Of a DNA stretch of 64,000 bases, positions 31,849 through 40,607 are shown piece by piece (the first letter of the stretch is position 1; each line of letters begins with the position of its first letter). The stretch lies in the NCBI RefSeq assembly GCF_041080655.1, contig NZ_CP163525.1, positions 9,238,001 to 9,302,000 of the forward strand. The letters are read 5' to 3'. Under the pieces are notes generated by a model. It was not told the origin of the DNA and made no database searches. It saw only the letters and a program-made list of their open reading frames with translations. The stretch comes from Streptomyces sp. CG4 (GTDB taxonomy: Bacteria; Actinomycetota; Actinomycetes; Streptomycetales; Streptomycetaceae). The position numbers were made by a program, and so were the translations under genes.

Positions 31849-32652
31849 CCTCCGGCGCACGATGGGCGCCTTACCGAGCACGAGGCACATACACAGCGGC
31901 ACGTGGCGCAGTCGTACGGCACGGACGCCGAACGATACGACCGGACCCGGCCCCGCTACCCCGACGCCATGGTGGAGCGCATCATCGCCGCCGGCCAGGG
32001 CCGCGACGTCCTCGACGTGGGCGCGGGCACCGGTATCGCCGGACTGGCCTTCCAGGCCGCCGGTTGCCGGGTGCTGGGCGTCGAACCCGACCCGCGGATG
32101 GCAGAGTTCGCCCGCCGCAAGGGACTTGAGGTCGAGGTCGCCACCTTCGAGGACTGGGACCCGGCCGGCCGGACCTTCGACACGCTGATCGCCGGGACGG
32201 CCTGGCACTGGATCGACCCGGTGGCCGGCGCCGCCAAGGCGGCCCGCACGCTGCGCCCCGGCGGCCGGCTGGCGCTGTTCTGGAACGCCTTCCGGCCCAC
32301 CCGCGACGTGGCCGAGGCGTTCGCCGCGGTCTATGCCCGGGTGCTGCCCGCCTCGCCGATCTATCAGCGCGCGATGGCCGGTCCCGAGAGCTATGCGGGC
32401 ATGGTCGCCAGGATGTCCGACGGGCTCGCGCGGTCAGGCGCGTTCGACGCACCCGAGCAGTGGCACTTCGACTGGGACCGCCGCTACACCCGCGACGCAT
32501 GGCTGGACCAGGTGCCGACCTTCGGCGGCCACGGCCGGCTTCCCCCGGCCGAGCTGGACGCGCTCCTCGCCGGCCTCGCAGACGCCATCGACGCGATGGG
32601 CGGCAGCTTCACCATGCACTACACCGCGCTGGTGCTCACCAGCGTGCGTTGA
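31837..32652 (+). CDS. class I SAM-dependent methyltransferase under TetR control
   Basis: 271 residues from ATG 31837, predicted leaderless. Motif I DVLDVGAGTGIAGLAFQAAGCRVLGVEPD (residues about 50-78), a motif II-like GTAWHWIDPVAGAAKAARTLRPGGRLALFWN, and a tail ending TMHYTALVLTSVR. This WHWxD/FWN pattern is typical of the broad actinomycete UbiE/trans-aconitate-methyltransferase-like group. The divergent TetR with overlapping operators suggests induction by the compound it methylates. Confidence 0.85.
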   Translation: MPTLPPAHDGRLTEHEAHTQRHVAQSYGTDAERYDRTRPRYPDAMVERIIAAGQGRDVLDVGAGTGIAGLAFQAAGCRVLGVEPDPRMAEFARRKGLEVEVATFEDWDPAGRTFDTLIAGTAWHWIDPVAGAAKAARTLRPGGRLALFWNAFRPTRDVAEAFAAVYARVLPASPIYQRAMAGPESYAGMVARMSDGLARSGAFDAPEQWHFDWDRRYTRDAWLDQVPTFGGHGRLPPAELDALLAGLADAIDAMGGSFTMHYTALVLTSVR

Positions 32653-32870
32653 GCGGACTCGGCCTCGACCGCCCTCGGACCGTACCAGGCGGGCGCGGCG
32701 CAGCGCGAAGAGCTGCGGGAACTGCCGACCGCCGTCGGCTGAGCGGCTGCGGAGCTTGACCGGGGCGTGCCGGTCGCGGTCCGGGGCGCCTCACTACAAT
32801 TCGCGTAACGGTGCCGCCGCTGAGCGGGCGGTTCCCGGTGCCGACGCCTTGAACGAGGAGGGCCGCGATC

Positions 32871-33863
32871 ATGCGTGAGCTGGCGGAGACGGCACGGCGG
32901 TGGGCGGCACAGGGACGTACGGGCGTTCTGGCCCGCCCCCTCACCGAGCAGGGCTTCGGCCCCCGGCACCCCGCCGACGCGGTCCTGATCGACCAGGACG
33001 GCCAGTGCTACGGCACCCTGTACCGCGGCGTGTTCGACGACTACTTGGCCGCGGAAGCCGCCGCCCTGCCCGCGGGGCACACCGCGTGCGTGCGTGAGGT
33101 GTCCGTCCACGACGACGACGTGAAGCGGGCGGGCATGACCTGCGGCGGCCAGGCCGAGGTACTGCTGCAGTCCCTGCACACCGTGCCCGCCCGCTGGTGG
33201 GACCTGCTGGCCGAAGGGGCCGATGCCGCGCTGATCACCCAGCTGGACGAGCAGCAGACCCAGGTGGCCAGCACCGTGGCGACGACCGCGCCGGAGGGCG
33301 GTGACGGGCCGGCCCAGGCCGTCGAACGCGCTCGGGAACTGCTCACCCGCCGCCGGGCCGGTCGGGACGCCCGCTACACGGACGACGGACTCGTCCTCAT
33401 CGAGACGTTCCCGGCCGTACCCCACCTGGTCGTCGTGGGCGGAGGCGAACTCGCCGACCTGCTCACCGCACAGGCCCACCTGCTGGGCTGGCACGCCACG
33501 GTGGAGACAGCCGCTCAGGACGCCGTCCGGCGGCTCGCCGAACGCCCGGCCGCCGCCTGCCTCATCGTCCTCAGCCATGAACCGGACGTCGACGTCCCCG
33601 TCCTGTCCGCCGCGCTGACCAGCGGCATCCCCTACGTGGGCGCGCTGGGCTCACGCCGCACCCAGGCCCGACGAGCTGCAGACCTCGTCAAAGCCGGCCT
33701 CGACGAGAAGCAACTCGCGTCTGTCCACGGCCCCATCGGCCTCGACCTGGGCGCCCGCACCCCGGCCGAGACGGCGCTCGCCATCTGCGCCGAGGTGCTC
33801 GCCGCGCTCGACGGGCGCGAGGCCCGCGTGCTGCGCGAGGCGGACGGGCCGATCAACGCCTGA
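32871..33863 (+). CDS. xdhC: XdhC/CoxI family molybdenum-hydroxylase maturation-like protein
   Basis: 330 residues from ATG 32871, with GGAGGG upstream. The N-terminal XdhC domain has RAGMTCGGQAEVLLQSL (Cys of the CGG motif, about residue 92). The C-terminal Rossmann domain (about 178-310) has PHLVVVGGGELADLLTAQAHLLGW, YVGALGSRRTQARR and GLDLGARTPAETALAI. Known: XdhC binds sulfurated molybdenum cofactor and delivers it to xanthine-dehydrogenase-type enzymes. No molybdoenzyme subunit gene is nearby, so this stand-alone copy must serve a distant enzyme or have diverged. Confidence 0.85.
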   Translation: MRELAETARRWAAQGRTGVLARPLTEQGFGPRHPADAVLIDQDGQCYGTLYRGVFDDYLAAEAAALPAGHTACVREVSVHDDDVKRAGMTCGGQAEVLLQSLHTVPARWWDLLAEGADAALITQLDEQQTQVASTVATTAPEGGDGPAQAVERARELLTRRRAGRDARYTDDGLVLIETFPAVPHLVVVGGGELADLLTAQAHLLGWHATVETAAQDAVRRLAERPAAACLIVLSHEPDVDVPVLSAALTSGIPYVGALGSRRTQARRAADLVKAGLDEKQLASVHGPIGLDLGARTPAETALAICAEVLAALDGREARVLREADGPINA

Positions 33864-34125
33864 CCGGCGCCCACCCTCACACCGGCCACCGGACGGCACG
33901 CCTCCGGCCAGGAGTTGAGCCCTGGCGAGACGCCGCACAGAAGAAGGCAGGCTGCTGGGCCGGGTGTTGGCCTGCCGCTTTGCGTCCGCGCGCGATGCCG
34001 AGCGCATTTGCCGGGTGGTACTGAGAGAAGACTCCGCAAATACACCCCGTCTCGGGTTGTCGTTCTCGCATCTGCGTTTGTCCGATCCCGCTGTCCGGGT
34101 ACGGTCGAGCGGGAGGTGGTGGCCG

Positions 34126-35430
34126 GTGATCCAGGTCGTGGAGCACACACCGCAGGAAGGGCCGTACGCCGTCGGCACCACGCTCGGGAGGGCCGGGTTG
34201 CCGGTCGAGGTCTGCCGGACCTGGGCCGGGGATCGGGTACCGGACCGGGTGGACGACATGGTGGCCCTGGTGGTGATGGGCGGCCCGGACTCCGTCGACG
34301 CGGACACCGTAGGGCATGGTGCGGAACTGGCGCTGCTGCGCGCCGCGCTGGCGGCCGAGGTACCCGTGCTCGGCGTGTGCCTGGGCGCTCAGCTGCTGGC
34401 GATCGCGGCGGGCGGCGCCGCTCGGCCCGGTACCGGCGCGCGGATCGGCTGGGGTGACGTACGCACGACAGCTGCCGCGCTCACCGACCCCCTGTTCGCG
34501 GCCGTGCCGCAGCGGCTGCGGGTGCCACACTGGCACAGCGGCGGCACGGTGGACCTTCCGGCGACGGCGACGTTGCTGGCGTCCTGCGAGCACCACCCGG
34601 TGCAGGCGTTCCGGATCGGTGGCTCGGCATGGGGGATCCCGTTCCCCCTGGAGGCGGCCGCGGCGGCGGCATACGCCCTGGCCGGGGCTCACCCGGAAGG
34701 AGCGGCCTCGGCTGCGGACCCGACGGCGGCCGCGCCGACGACGGCCGCGCCGACGGAGCCGATGGCACGGGCAGCCCTGACCCGGCACCGCGACACCGTG
34801 CTCACGTGCTTCGCCGCGTACGTCGCGGAGCGGGCCGAACAGACCACGATCCGCGCGTTCTTCACCCGGCGGGCAGCCACCTGGGAGGAACGCTTCGCCG
34901 ACGACGCCCCCAGGTACGCGGCCGCCGCCGAGCGGATGCGACTGCGCCCCGGCCAGCGCGTCCTGGACGTGGGCTGCGGCACCGGACGGGTCCTGCCCAC
35001 ACTGCGCACCCAAGTCGGCGACCGGGGTGTCGTCGTCGGAGTCGACCTCACACCGGCGATGCTCACGGCCGCGGTCCGCGAAGGCCGTGCCGGCGACGGC
35101 TCCTTGCTGCTGGCCGACGCCTGTCGGCTGCCGCTGCCGGCGGGCGCGATGGACGGCGTCTTCAGCGCGGGCCTGATCAACCACGTGCCCGATCCCGCCG
35201 CGGCACTGCGCGAGTGGGCCCGGGTGACCACCTCCGGCGGCGTGCTCCTGCTGTTCCACCCTTCCGGCCGCGCCGAACGCGCCGCCCGCCACGGGTATCC
35301 CCCCGACCCGGACGACTCGCTGGCCGAGGACAACCTGCGCCCCGCACTGCTGACCGCCGGCTGGGACCTGACGTCCTACGAGGACGGCCCACACCACTTC
35401 CTGGCGCACGCGTCCCGCCAAGACGCCTGA
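34126..35430 (+). CDS. fusion: class I glutamine amidotransferase-like domain + SAM methyltransferase
   Basis: 434 residues from GTG 34126 (GGGAGG upstream; earlier in-frame sequence is not homologous). Domain 1 (residues 1-190): VIQVVEHTPQEGPYAVGTTL, VVMGGPDSVD, nucleophile elbow GVCLGAQLLA, HWHSGGTVDLP. The segment that should read FHxE reads GIPFPLE, so the catalytic His is replaced by Pro. The family-typical tail TRHRDTVLTCFAAYVAER runs straight into domain 2 (about 245-434): TRRAATWEERF, VLDVGCGTGRVLPTL, GVDLTPAM. Each half resembles a complete stand-alone protein. Inferred: a methyltransferase with an inactive or re-purposed amidotransferase module, probably from loss of a stop between neighbouring genes. 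Confidence 0.85.
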   Translation: MIQVVEHTPQEGPYAVGTTLGRAGLPVEVCRTWAGDRVPDRVDDMVALVVMGGPDSVDADTVGHGAELALLRAALAAEVPVLGVCLGAQLLAIAAGGAARPGTGARIGWGDVRTTAAALTDPLFAAVPQRLRVPHWHSGGTVDLPATATLLASCEHHPVQAFRIGGSAWGIPFPLEAAAAAAYALAGAHPEGAASAADPTAAAPTTAAPTEPMARAALTRHRDTVLTCFAAYVAERAEQTTIRAFFTRRAATWEERFADDAPRYAAAAERMRLRPGQRVLDVGCGTGRVLPTLRTQVGDRGVVVGVDLTPAMLTAAVREGRAGDGSLLLADACRLPLPAGAMDGVFSAGLINHVPDPAAALREWARVTTSGGVLLLFHPSGRAERAARHGYPPDPDDSLAEDNLRPALLTAGWDLTSYEDGPHHFLAHASRQDA

Positions 35431-35585
35431 CTCCGACGCCCCACCGACAGCCCCGCGCCGCAGCTCGCAGCCAGCCGCGAACCCGGAATCCCTCGGACAC
35501 CGAGCGCGCCGATCGCTCAGAGACCCTTCCGGCGTCACGCGACGCTGTGCGTGAACACCGCGGCACCCCGACTGGGAGGCCGCGC

Positions 35586-35708
35586 ATGCTGCTGCGCCAA
35601 CCGGAGTACCTCGTCGCGCTCGCCCGGGAGCGCCACTTCGCCCGCGCGACAGCCGCCGGCAGCGCCCTGATCGGAACCGGCGCGCACTTCTACTCGGTCA
35701 CCCAGTGA
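35586..35708 (+). pseudogene. N-terminal fragment of a LysR regulator
   Basis: 40 residues from ATG 35586, with GGGAGG upstream: LLRQPEYLVALARERHFARATAAG matches the first helix-turn of LysR HTH domains (consensus MELRQLEYFVALARERHFTRAA). It then diverges and stops. The ribosome-binding site and start are kept; everything after the first HTH helices is lost. It overlaps the 3' end of the kinase gene by 19 bp. Confidence 0.7.
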
Positions 35709-36286
35709 CCCCCTGGCGGCCGCCGCTGCCCGGTGGCGGCCTTCACACCTGCTTCCCGGACGATGCGATCCGCGGTCTGCTCCGGAGAAAGCGCCGAGGT
35801 GTCGAACCACCAACCCACATCGCCGAGTTCGCGCTTCATGGCGGATTCGAGATCTTCGTAGCCGTCGAAGTCGAACCGCTCCCGTGGATCACGGAGGGTG
35901 TTGCGGTACCGGCACACGTCGATCCCGGGCGCGAGCACGACGAACAGGACCCGGCGAGCCGGCAGGAGGGAGACGAAGAAGTCCAGCTGAGCGCCGTCGG
36001 GGATCACCCAGTCGACGACCGGCGTGAACCCGGCGTCGGAGAAGTTGTTCGCCAGCGTGCACAGATTGCGGTTGCACAACTCGACTTGCCGCGCGGCCTC
36101 CTCGGCGGGCTCGCCCAGCGCTCCGACGCGACCGCTGACGACGAGCCTGCTGATGAAATCGCCGTCGAGCCGGGCCGAGCGGGGCAGACGATCGGCGATG
36201 AGCCTGGTCACCGTCGACTTCCCGGCCCCCGGCATCCCGGTCACGATCAGACAGTCCGGTCTCTCAGCCGTATGCACGCCCGCCAT
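35690..36286 (-). CDS. P-loop nucleotide kinase-like protein
   Basis: 198 residues if started at ATG 36286 (MAGVHTAERPDCLIV); in-frame ATG 36301 and GTG 36313 are alternatives without a clear ribosome-binding site. Walker A GMPGAGKST (about residue 18), a DGDFISRLVVSG segment and a lid-like stretch RYRNTLRDPRERFDFDGYEDLE resemble AAA_33/chloramphenicol-phosphotransferase-like kinases. Known: family members phosphorylate nucleosides, drugs or RNA ends. There is no operon partner. Substrate unknown. Confidence 0.75.
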   Translation of the reverse strand: MAGVHTAERPDCLIVTGMPGAGKSTVTRLIADRLPRSARLDGDFISRLVVSGRVGALGEPAEEAARQVELCNRNLCTLANNFSDAGFTPVVDWVIPDGAQLDFFVSLLPARRVLFVVLAPGIDVCRYRNTLRDPRERFDFDGYEDLESAMKRELGDVGWWFDTSALSPEQTADRIVREAGVKAATGQRRPPGGHWVTE

Positions 36287-36396
36287 CGTGTCAGCGGGCA
36301 TGGTGGCCGGCAATCGTATTTCCCCGGGTCGGCTCAGGCCTGCGGATGGCCCCGGGGCTGGTGCCGGGCACCAGCCCCGAAGGCACGTCAGGCACG

Positions 36397-37680
36397 TCAG
36401 GCACGCAGAAGACGCAGGTCGATCGCGTCGGCCAACGCCTTCATGCCCACGTCGCCGGGGTGGAGATGGTCGCCCGAATCGTAGGGCGGGTAGAGGGCGG
36501 CCGGGTCGGCGGGGTCACGCATGGCCCGGTCGAAGTCGATGACGCCGTCGAAGGCGGCACTGGTACGGATCCAGTGGTTGACGTCCTGCCGGATCGCCTC
36601 GGCGGCAGGCGTGTAGTAACTGTTGCCCTCGTCGGGCATCAGGGTCGCGCCGATGATGCGCACGTGGTCGGCATGAGCCTCGGTGATCAGGATGCGGTAC
36701 CCGTCGATGAGATCCTGGGCGGTCAGCGGCTGTCCGTCGGGCCCGGCGTTGTTGCCGATGTCGTTGATGCCCTCGAAGAGGATGACGTTCTTGACGCCCG
36801 GCTGGCCGAGGGCGTCGTGGCCGAAGCGCTTGAGGGCGCTGACCCCCCGCCACAGGATCGGGGCGTCGGTGAGGACCCGGTTGCCGCCGATACCGGCGTC
36901 CACGACACTCAGCCGCTGCGGGCCGGGTCCGGCGCCCAGTCGGCGTCCGAGGAAGTCCGGCCACCGGCTGTAGGTGCCGGTCGAGGAGCGGTAGCCGTCC
37001 GTGATGGAGTCGCCGAACGCGACGACGGTGCCCTTCGCGGTCGCTGATACGACGTCCAGCCCGGCCAGGTAGTACCAGGAGGACGTGGTGGTGCCGAACG
37101 CGGCGGCATCGGTGTCACCGGTGTGGTTGCCGGAGGCGAGGTAGGTGGTGTCGAACGCGTCGGAGTGCCAGGTCGAGATCCCCGTGCGGCCGGGGAGGTA
37201 GAGACTGACGAGCAGGTTCTCCCCGGCGCCGACCGAGATCGGGACGACGTCGCTGACCTCCTCCGCGCCGGCGGGGATCGTGAGACGCCGGGACTTGCCG
37301 AAGGTGACGTTCCGGATGGTGCCGCGCGTCGCGTCGCCACCGCGCGCCTGGACGGCCACGTCCACGGCACCGACCACGAGTGGGGTGGTGCCGTACCGGT
37401 TGGACAGGGTGATGCGGGCGCCCGAGCCCGGGACGCTGCTGTGCACCACCATCCGAATCGTCTGGTCGTGGAAGGACCGGCCGCCGGTCGTCATGCTGGG
37501 CGACCAGGCACTGACCCGCCTGCCCTTGGCCTGCGCCGACGACGTTGCGGCGCTCGCCATGTGGGCGGTGCTCAGCGGAACGACCGTCAGGGCGATGCCG
37601 GTCACGGCACCGAGCACGGACAGCAAGGGTCTGCGACGCAGTCGGCGGCCGGCCGCCGTTCTTTCCTTCTTCGGGGACAT
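36397..37680 (-). CDS. secreted SGNH/GDSL hydrolase
   Basis: 427 residues from ATG 37680. A basic signal region (SPKKERTAAGRRLRRRPLLSVLGAVTGIAL...ASA, residues 1-45) precedes a beta-rich domain (about 55-215) and the SGNH domain with block I AFGDSITDGYR, block II VVDAGIGGNRVL, block III FEGINDIGNN and block V DHLHPGDVG. Ser, Gly, Asn and His of the family are therefore all present. Known: such exported enzymes deacylate polysaccharides or lipids. It lies directly beside a decayed glycosidase locus, suggesting a polysaccharide-utilisation gene that survived. Confidence 0.9.
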   Translation of the reverse strand: MSPKKERTAAGRRLRRRPLLSVLGAVTGIALTVVPLSTAHMASAATSSAQAKGRRVSAWSPSMTTGGRSFHDQTIRMVVHSSVPGSGARITLSNRYGTTPLVVGAVDVAVQARGGDATRGTIRNVTFGKSRRLTIPAGAEEVSDVVPISVGAGENLLVSLYLPGRTGISTWHSDAFDTTYLASGNHTGDTDAAAFGTTTSSWYYLAGLDVVSATAKGTVVAFGDSITDGYRSSTGTYSRWPDFLGRRLGAGPGPQRLSVVDAGIGGNRVLTDAPILWRGVSALKRFGHDALGQPGVKNVILFEGINDIGNNAGPDGQPLTAQDLIDGYRILITEAHADHVRIIGATLMPDEGNSYYTPAAEAIRQDVNHWIRTSAAFDGVIDFDRAMRDPADPAALYPPYDSGDHLHPGDVGMKALADAIDLRLLRA

Positions 37681-37716
37681 CCTCGATCCCTCCAGTCTCT
37701 GTGTGCCGACCCGGTC

Positions 37717-38990
37717 TCAGTCGAAGGTGCGCAGCGCGATGGACTCGCCGGGCTTGAGGCTGACGCTCCGTGAGGCGGCGCCCGCGAACACGGTCGTGTC
37801 ACGGCCGCCGACGCTCGTCAGCGTCACCTGCGTGATACTTCCGTTCTTCCACCTGACACCGGCGACGAAGCCGCCACGGACACCGACGCCCGACACCGGG
37901 CCGGAAGCCGCCCATGCGGCGGGCAGCACGGGCAGCAACTCGACGTGGCCCGGCCGTGAATAGGCCAGCATCTCGAGCATCGCGGAGAGGGTGCCGAAGT
38001 TCGCTTCCACCTGGAAGATGCCGCGGTCCTGCCCCATGTCCATGATGTCGAAGAGGTTCGGCGTGCTGCCGTTGCCGCCGCCCACGCGAGGATGCCCTTC
38101 GGCGTGGAGCCGTCCGGGCGGATCCGGTCACCGGGGAAGAGACCGAAGAGCGGAGAGAGAGGAGAGAGATGCCGGTGCATGGTCTCGCCGAGGAGATGGT
38201 GACGGTCCAACCGGTGATCCTCCCAGAGGAGTTGCGCTATGTGTTGGCCGGGCTGTTGAGCAGCCGCTGTGTGACGTCCGTCCAGGAAGGCAGCTGGGCG
38301 AGGCAGCAGTTCGCGCAGGCGTCGAAGCAGTGGGAGAGTCCGGCGCGGTCGGCCATCCAGGGCGGGCGTGTCGTTCCACCGGTCGTTGACCGAGTTCTCC
38401 CAGGTGACCAGGGTGTTGCAGTAGCACTCGGCGTCGGTGTCGATGCGCCAGCCGTTGGCGTACTTCCTCCAGTCGGCCGAGTGAGCGATATCGAGCGACC
38501 AGGAGATCTCCAGGTGGATCGGGCGGCTGGTGGCGGTGATGGCCTGGTGCCAGGCCACGACGTCCGCGACGTTGTCGTAGTTGTCACCGGACTTGGCCGA
38601 GCCGGGGCCCACGCCGTCCAGCCTCAGGAAGTCGTACCCCCAGTCCGCGAGCAGTTGCGCCTGCGAGTCGATGTACTTCTGTGCGCAACCTTGCCGTCTC
38701 CGTACGCCCCCTTCTCCAAACCGACGGGCAGGTGGATACCGGCCTTGAGACCCTTGGCGTGAATGTGGTCGGCGACCGACTTCATCCCGTGGGGAAACCG
38801 GACCGGGTCGGGTGTCTGCCGGCCGAACTGGTCGAACTCGGAGGTCCAGTTCCAGGCCCGGGTAGTGGGAGGACTGCATGCTCCAGCTGGACCAGCCCAT
38901 GTACGGTTTGGCCGCCATTCCGGAGGAGCCGTCGTCGGTGGTCGCGGCGGAGGCGGCGGCCGGGGTCGTGGACTTGGCGGCTGGACGCCG
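37717..38990 (-). pseudogene. chimeric glycoside hydrolase wreck: GH27 N-terminal part joined to GH95 C-terminal part
   Basis: Coding pieces in all three minus-strand frames read in order. They are a Thr/Ala linker and KPYMGWSSWSMQSSHYPG (GH27 start, 38918); FDQFGRQTPDPVRFPHGMKSVADHIHAKGLKAGIHL; KYIDSQAQLLADWGYDFLRLDG and RPIHLEISWSLDIAHSADWRKYANGWR. After further shifts come HRHLSPL...LFGLFPGDRI and TPNLFDIMDMG...FQVEANFGTLSAMLEMLAYSRPGHVELLPVLP, which match the (alpha/alpha)6-barrel end of GH95 fucosidases, not GH27. At least three frameshifts plus a family switch mark it as dead. Known activities were alpha-galactosidase and alpha-1,2-fucosidase. Confidence 0.75.
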
Positions 38991-39333
38991 GGGGAGAGGC
39001 GGTCGGTGTGCGGGCGACCACCAGGGAGCCGCACCGGTGGCTCAGCCGCCGCCGGGCCGATGGTGAGCCCGCCGTTCGGCCCACTGTTGAGCCATCGCCG
39101 CAGCGTGAGGCACATGAGGAGCGACGGAATCGCCGTGAGGGGCGGACCTGCCGCGATGAGGTGGGTTCGGTCACCGCCTTGTAACCGGACCCGGCCCCCC
39201 CGCGCAGCAGGCGTCGGGAGTGGCACGGCCACGGCGCCGGCCTCGGCCCGACACCGGGCGGCACCCGGAGCACCGTTGGGCGCCCTGCCCCTGCGGCGGT
39301 CAGCGATCCGCGGCTCTACGGCATCATTCATCG
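38991..39333 (-). other. decayed stretch upstream of the glycosidase wreck
   Basis: No intact gene. An ATG at 39329 has a strong ribosome-binding site (GGGAGGAG), but its frame drifts without recognisable homology. Around 39080-39180 the frame reads AAGPPLTAIPSLLMCLTLRRWL, which vaguely recalls the last helix of a sugar ABC permease. It is probably the remains of that transport gene and of the glycosidase signal peptide. Confidence 0.3.
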
Positions 39334-39915
39334 CTACTCCTCCCACGCACCCGAGCCCATCAACGACTGGATGGCGGTGGCCGTGGCCCCGCGCGCCCAC
39401 TCCTCGAAGGGCAGGGGACGTGTCGTCAGATCGCACTGCGCGGCGGCGGTACCGAAGGCGGACGCGGCGAACGCGTCCCGGATGCCCTCGGGGACCAGTC
39501 CGTAGGCGGCCAGGCCTTCTCCGGAGATGATCACCCGCTCGGGACCGAGGATGTTCACCAGGAAGCCGATGGCCTGGCCGATCTCCTCGTCGGCTCGTGC
39601 GCAGACTCCTCTGACAGCGGGGTCTCCCTTGTGGGCCAGGGCCAGGGCCAGCGCATCGGCCGCATCGGTCACCTGCTGGTCCGTGGCCGCGCGCACCGCG
39701 CGCAGGATGGCGGGGCCCGACGCGATCGCCTCCACACACCCCCGGTTGCCGCAGTGGCACCGTGGGCCGTGCGGGTCGAGCGACAGGTACCCGGTCTCGC
39801 CGGCCACGCCGTGCGCGCCCGACACCACTCGCCCGTACACCACCAGGCCACAACCGATACCGGCGCCCACCGTCACCAGGGCGAAGTCCGAGAGTCCGAC
39901 ACCGGCCCCGAACCA
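39334..39915 (-). pseudogene. 5'-truncated ROK-family sugar kinase/repressor
   Basis: The frame carries HWFGAGVGLSDFALVTVGAGIGCGLVV, then GAHGVAGETGYLSLDPHGPRCHCGNRGCVEAIAS (ROK zinc motif CxCGxxGCxE) and NILGPERVIISGEGL. This is the ROK domain from about its second third to the C terminus. The N-terminal HTH and ATP-binding start are missing; in-frame sequence beyond 39915 is not ROK-like and meets the response-regulator gene at 39951. With the adjacent glycosidase wreck it marks a lost sugar-utilisation operon. Confidence 0.75.
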
Positions 39916-39950
39916 GTGCTGACCTGGCCGATACTTGGGCTGACGGCGGG

Positions 39951-40607
39951 TCAGGGGTTGGCGGTCCCGTTCAGGTAGGCGAGTACGGCCAGTACCCGGC
40001 GGTTGGTCTCCTCGGAGGCGGTGATGCCGAGCTTGGTGAAGATGTTTGCCGAGTGCTTGCCGACGGCGCTTTCGCTGACGAACAGGCGGGCGGCGACGGC
40101 GGCGTTGGAGTAGCCCTCGGCCATGAGCGCCAGCACCTCCCGCTCGCGCGGTGTGAGTGTGGCGAGGGGGTCGTCGCGGTGGCGGCCGCCGAGCAGTTTG
40201 GCCACGACCTCCGGGTCCATGGCGGTGCCGCCGTCCGCCACACGTCGTACGGCCTCGACGAACTCCGCGGCGCCGAGCACGCGGTCCTTGAGGAGGTAGC
40301 CGACGCCTCCTGTGCCGTCGGCCAGCAACTCGCGTGCGTAGAGCTGCTCGACGTGCTGTGAGAGGACGAGCACGGGCAGTCCCGGCCGGCCGCGGCGGGC
40401 TTCCAGCGCCGCCTGCAGACCCTCGTCGGTGAAGGTGGGCGGCAGCCGTACGTCCACCACGGCGACGTCCAACTCCTCCTCGGCCAGCGCGCGGCGCAGC
40501 TCCGGCCCGCTGGCCACCGCGGCGGCCACGGTGAAGCCATGTGCCGTCAGGAGCGTGCAGAGCCCTTCGCGGAGGAGGAAGAGGTCTTCGGCGAGGACAA
40601 CACGCAA
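39951..40607 (-). CDS. NarL/FixJ-family response regulator
   Basis: 218 residues from TTG 40607. Receiver: VVLAEDLFLLREGL with the acidic pocket, phospho-acceptor in DVAVVDVRLPP, Lys in YLLKDRV. The C-terminal LuxR HTH is LTPREREVLALMAEGYSNAAVAARLFVSESAVGKHSANIFTKLGI. It overlaps the 3' end of the histidine-kinase gene by 61 nt in another frame, so the pair is translationally linked. The target is unknown; the next upstream unit beyond the kinase is a divergent membrane protein. Confidence 0.9.
   Translation of the reverse strand: MRVVLAEDLFLLREGLCTLLTAHGFTVAAAVASGPELRRALAEEELDVAVVDVRLPPTFTDEGLQAALEARRGRPGLPVLVLSQHVEQLYARELLADGTGGVGYLLKDRVLGAAEFVEAVRRVADGGTAMDPEVVAKLLGGRHRDDPLATLTPREREVLALMAEGYSNAAVAARLFVSESAVGKHSANIFTKLGITASEETNRRVLAVLAYLNGTANP

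Noticed and set aside
32653..32870. Short plus-strand frame ending QREELRELPTAVG after the TetR-controlled methyltransferase
   Set aside because: It resembles the tail of some actinomycete proteins, but is too short and startless to call.
34081..35430. Complete biosynthetic gene cluster around the fusion protein or monooxygenase
   Set aside because: No synthase, carrier protein, or cluster-level grouping of tailoring genes is present; the enzymes are isolated with their own regulators.
37717..39333. Treating the glycosidase region as one intact gene with programmed frameshifts
   Set aside because: There are at least three shifts at unrelated sequences, plus a change of enzyme family part-way through; decay is the simpler reading.
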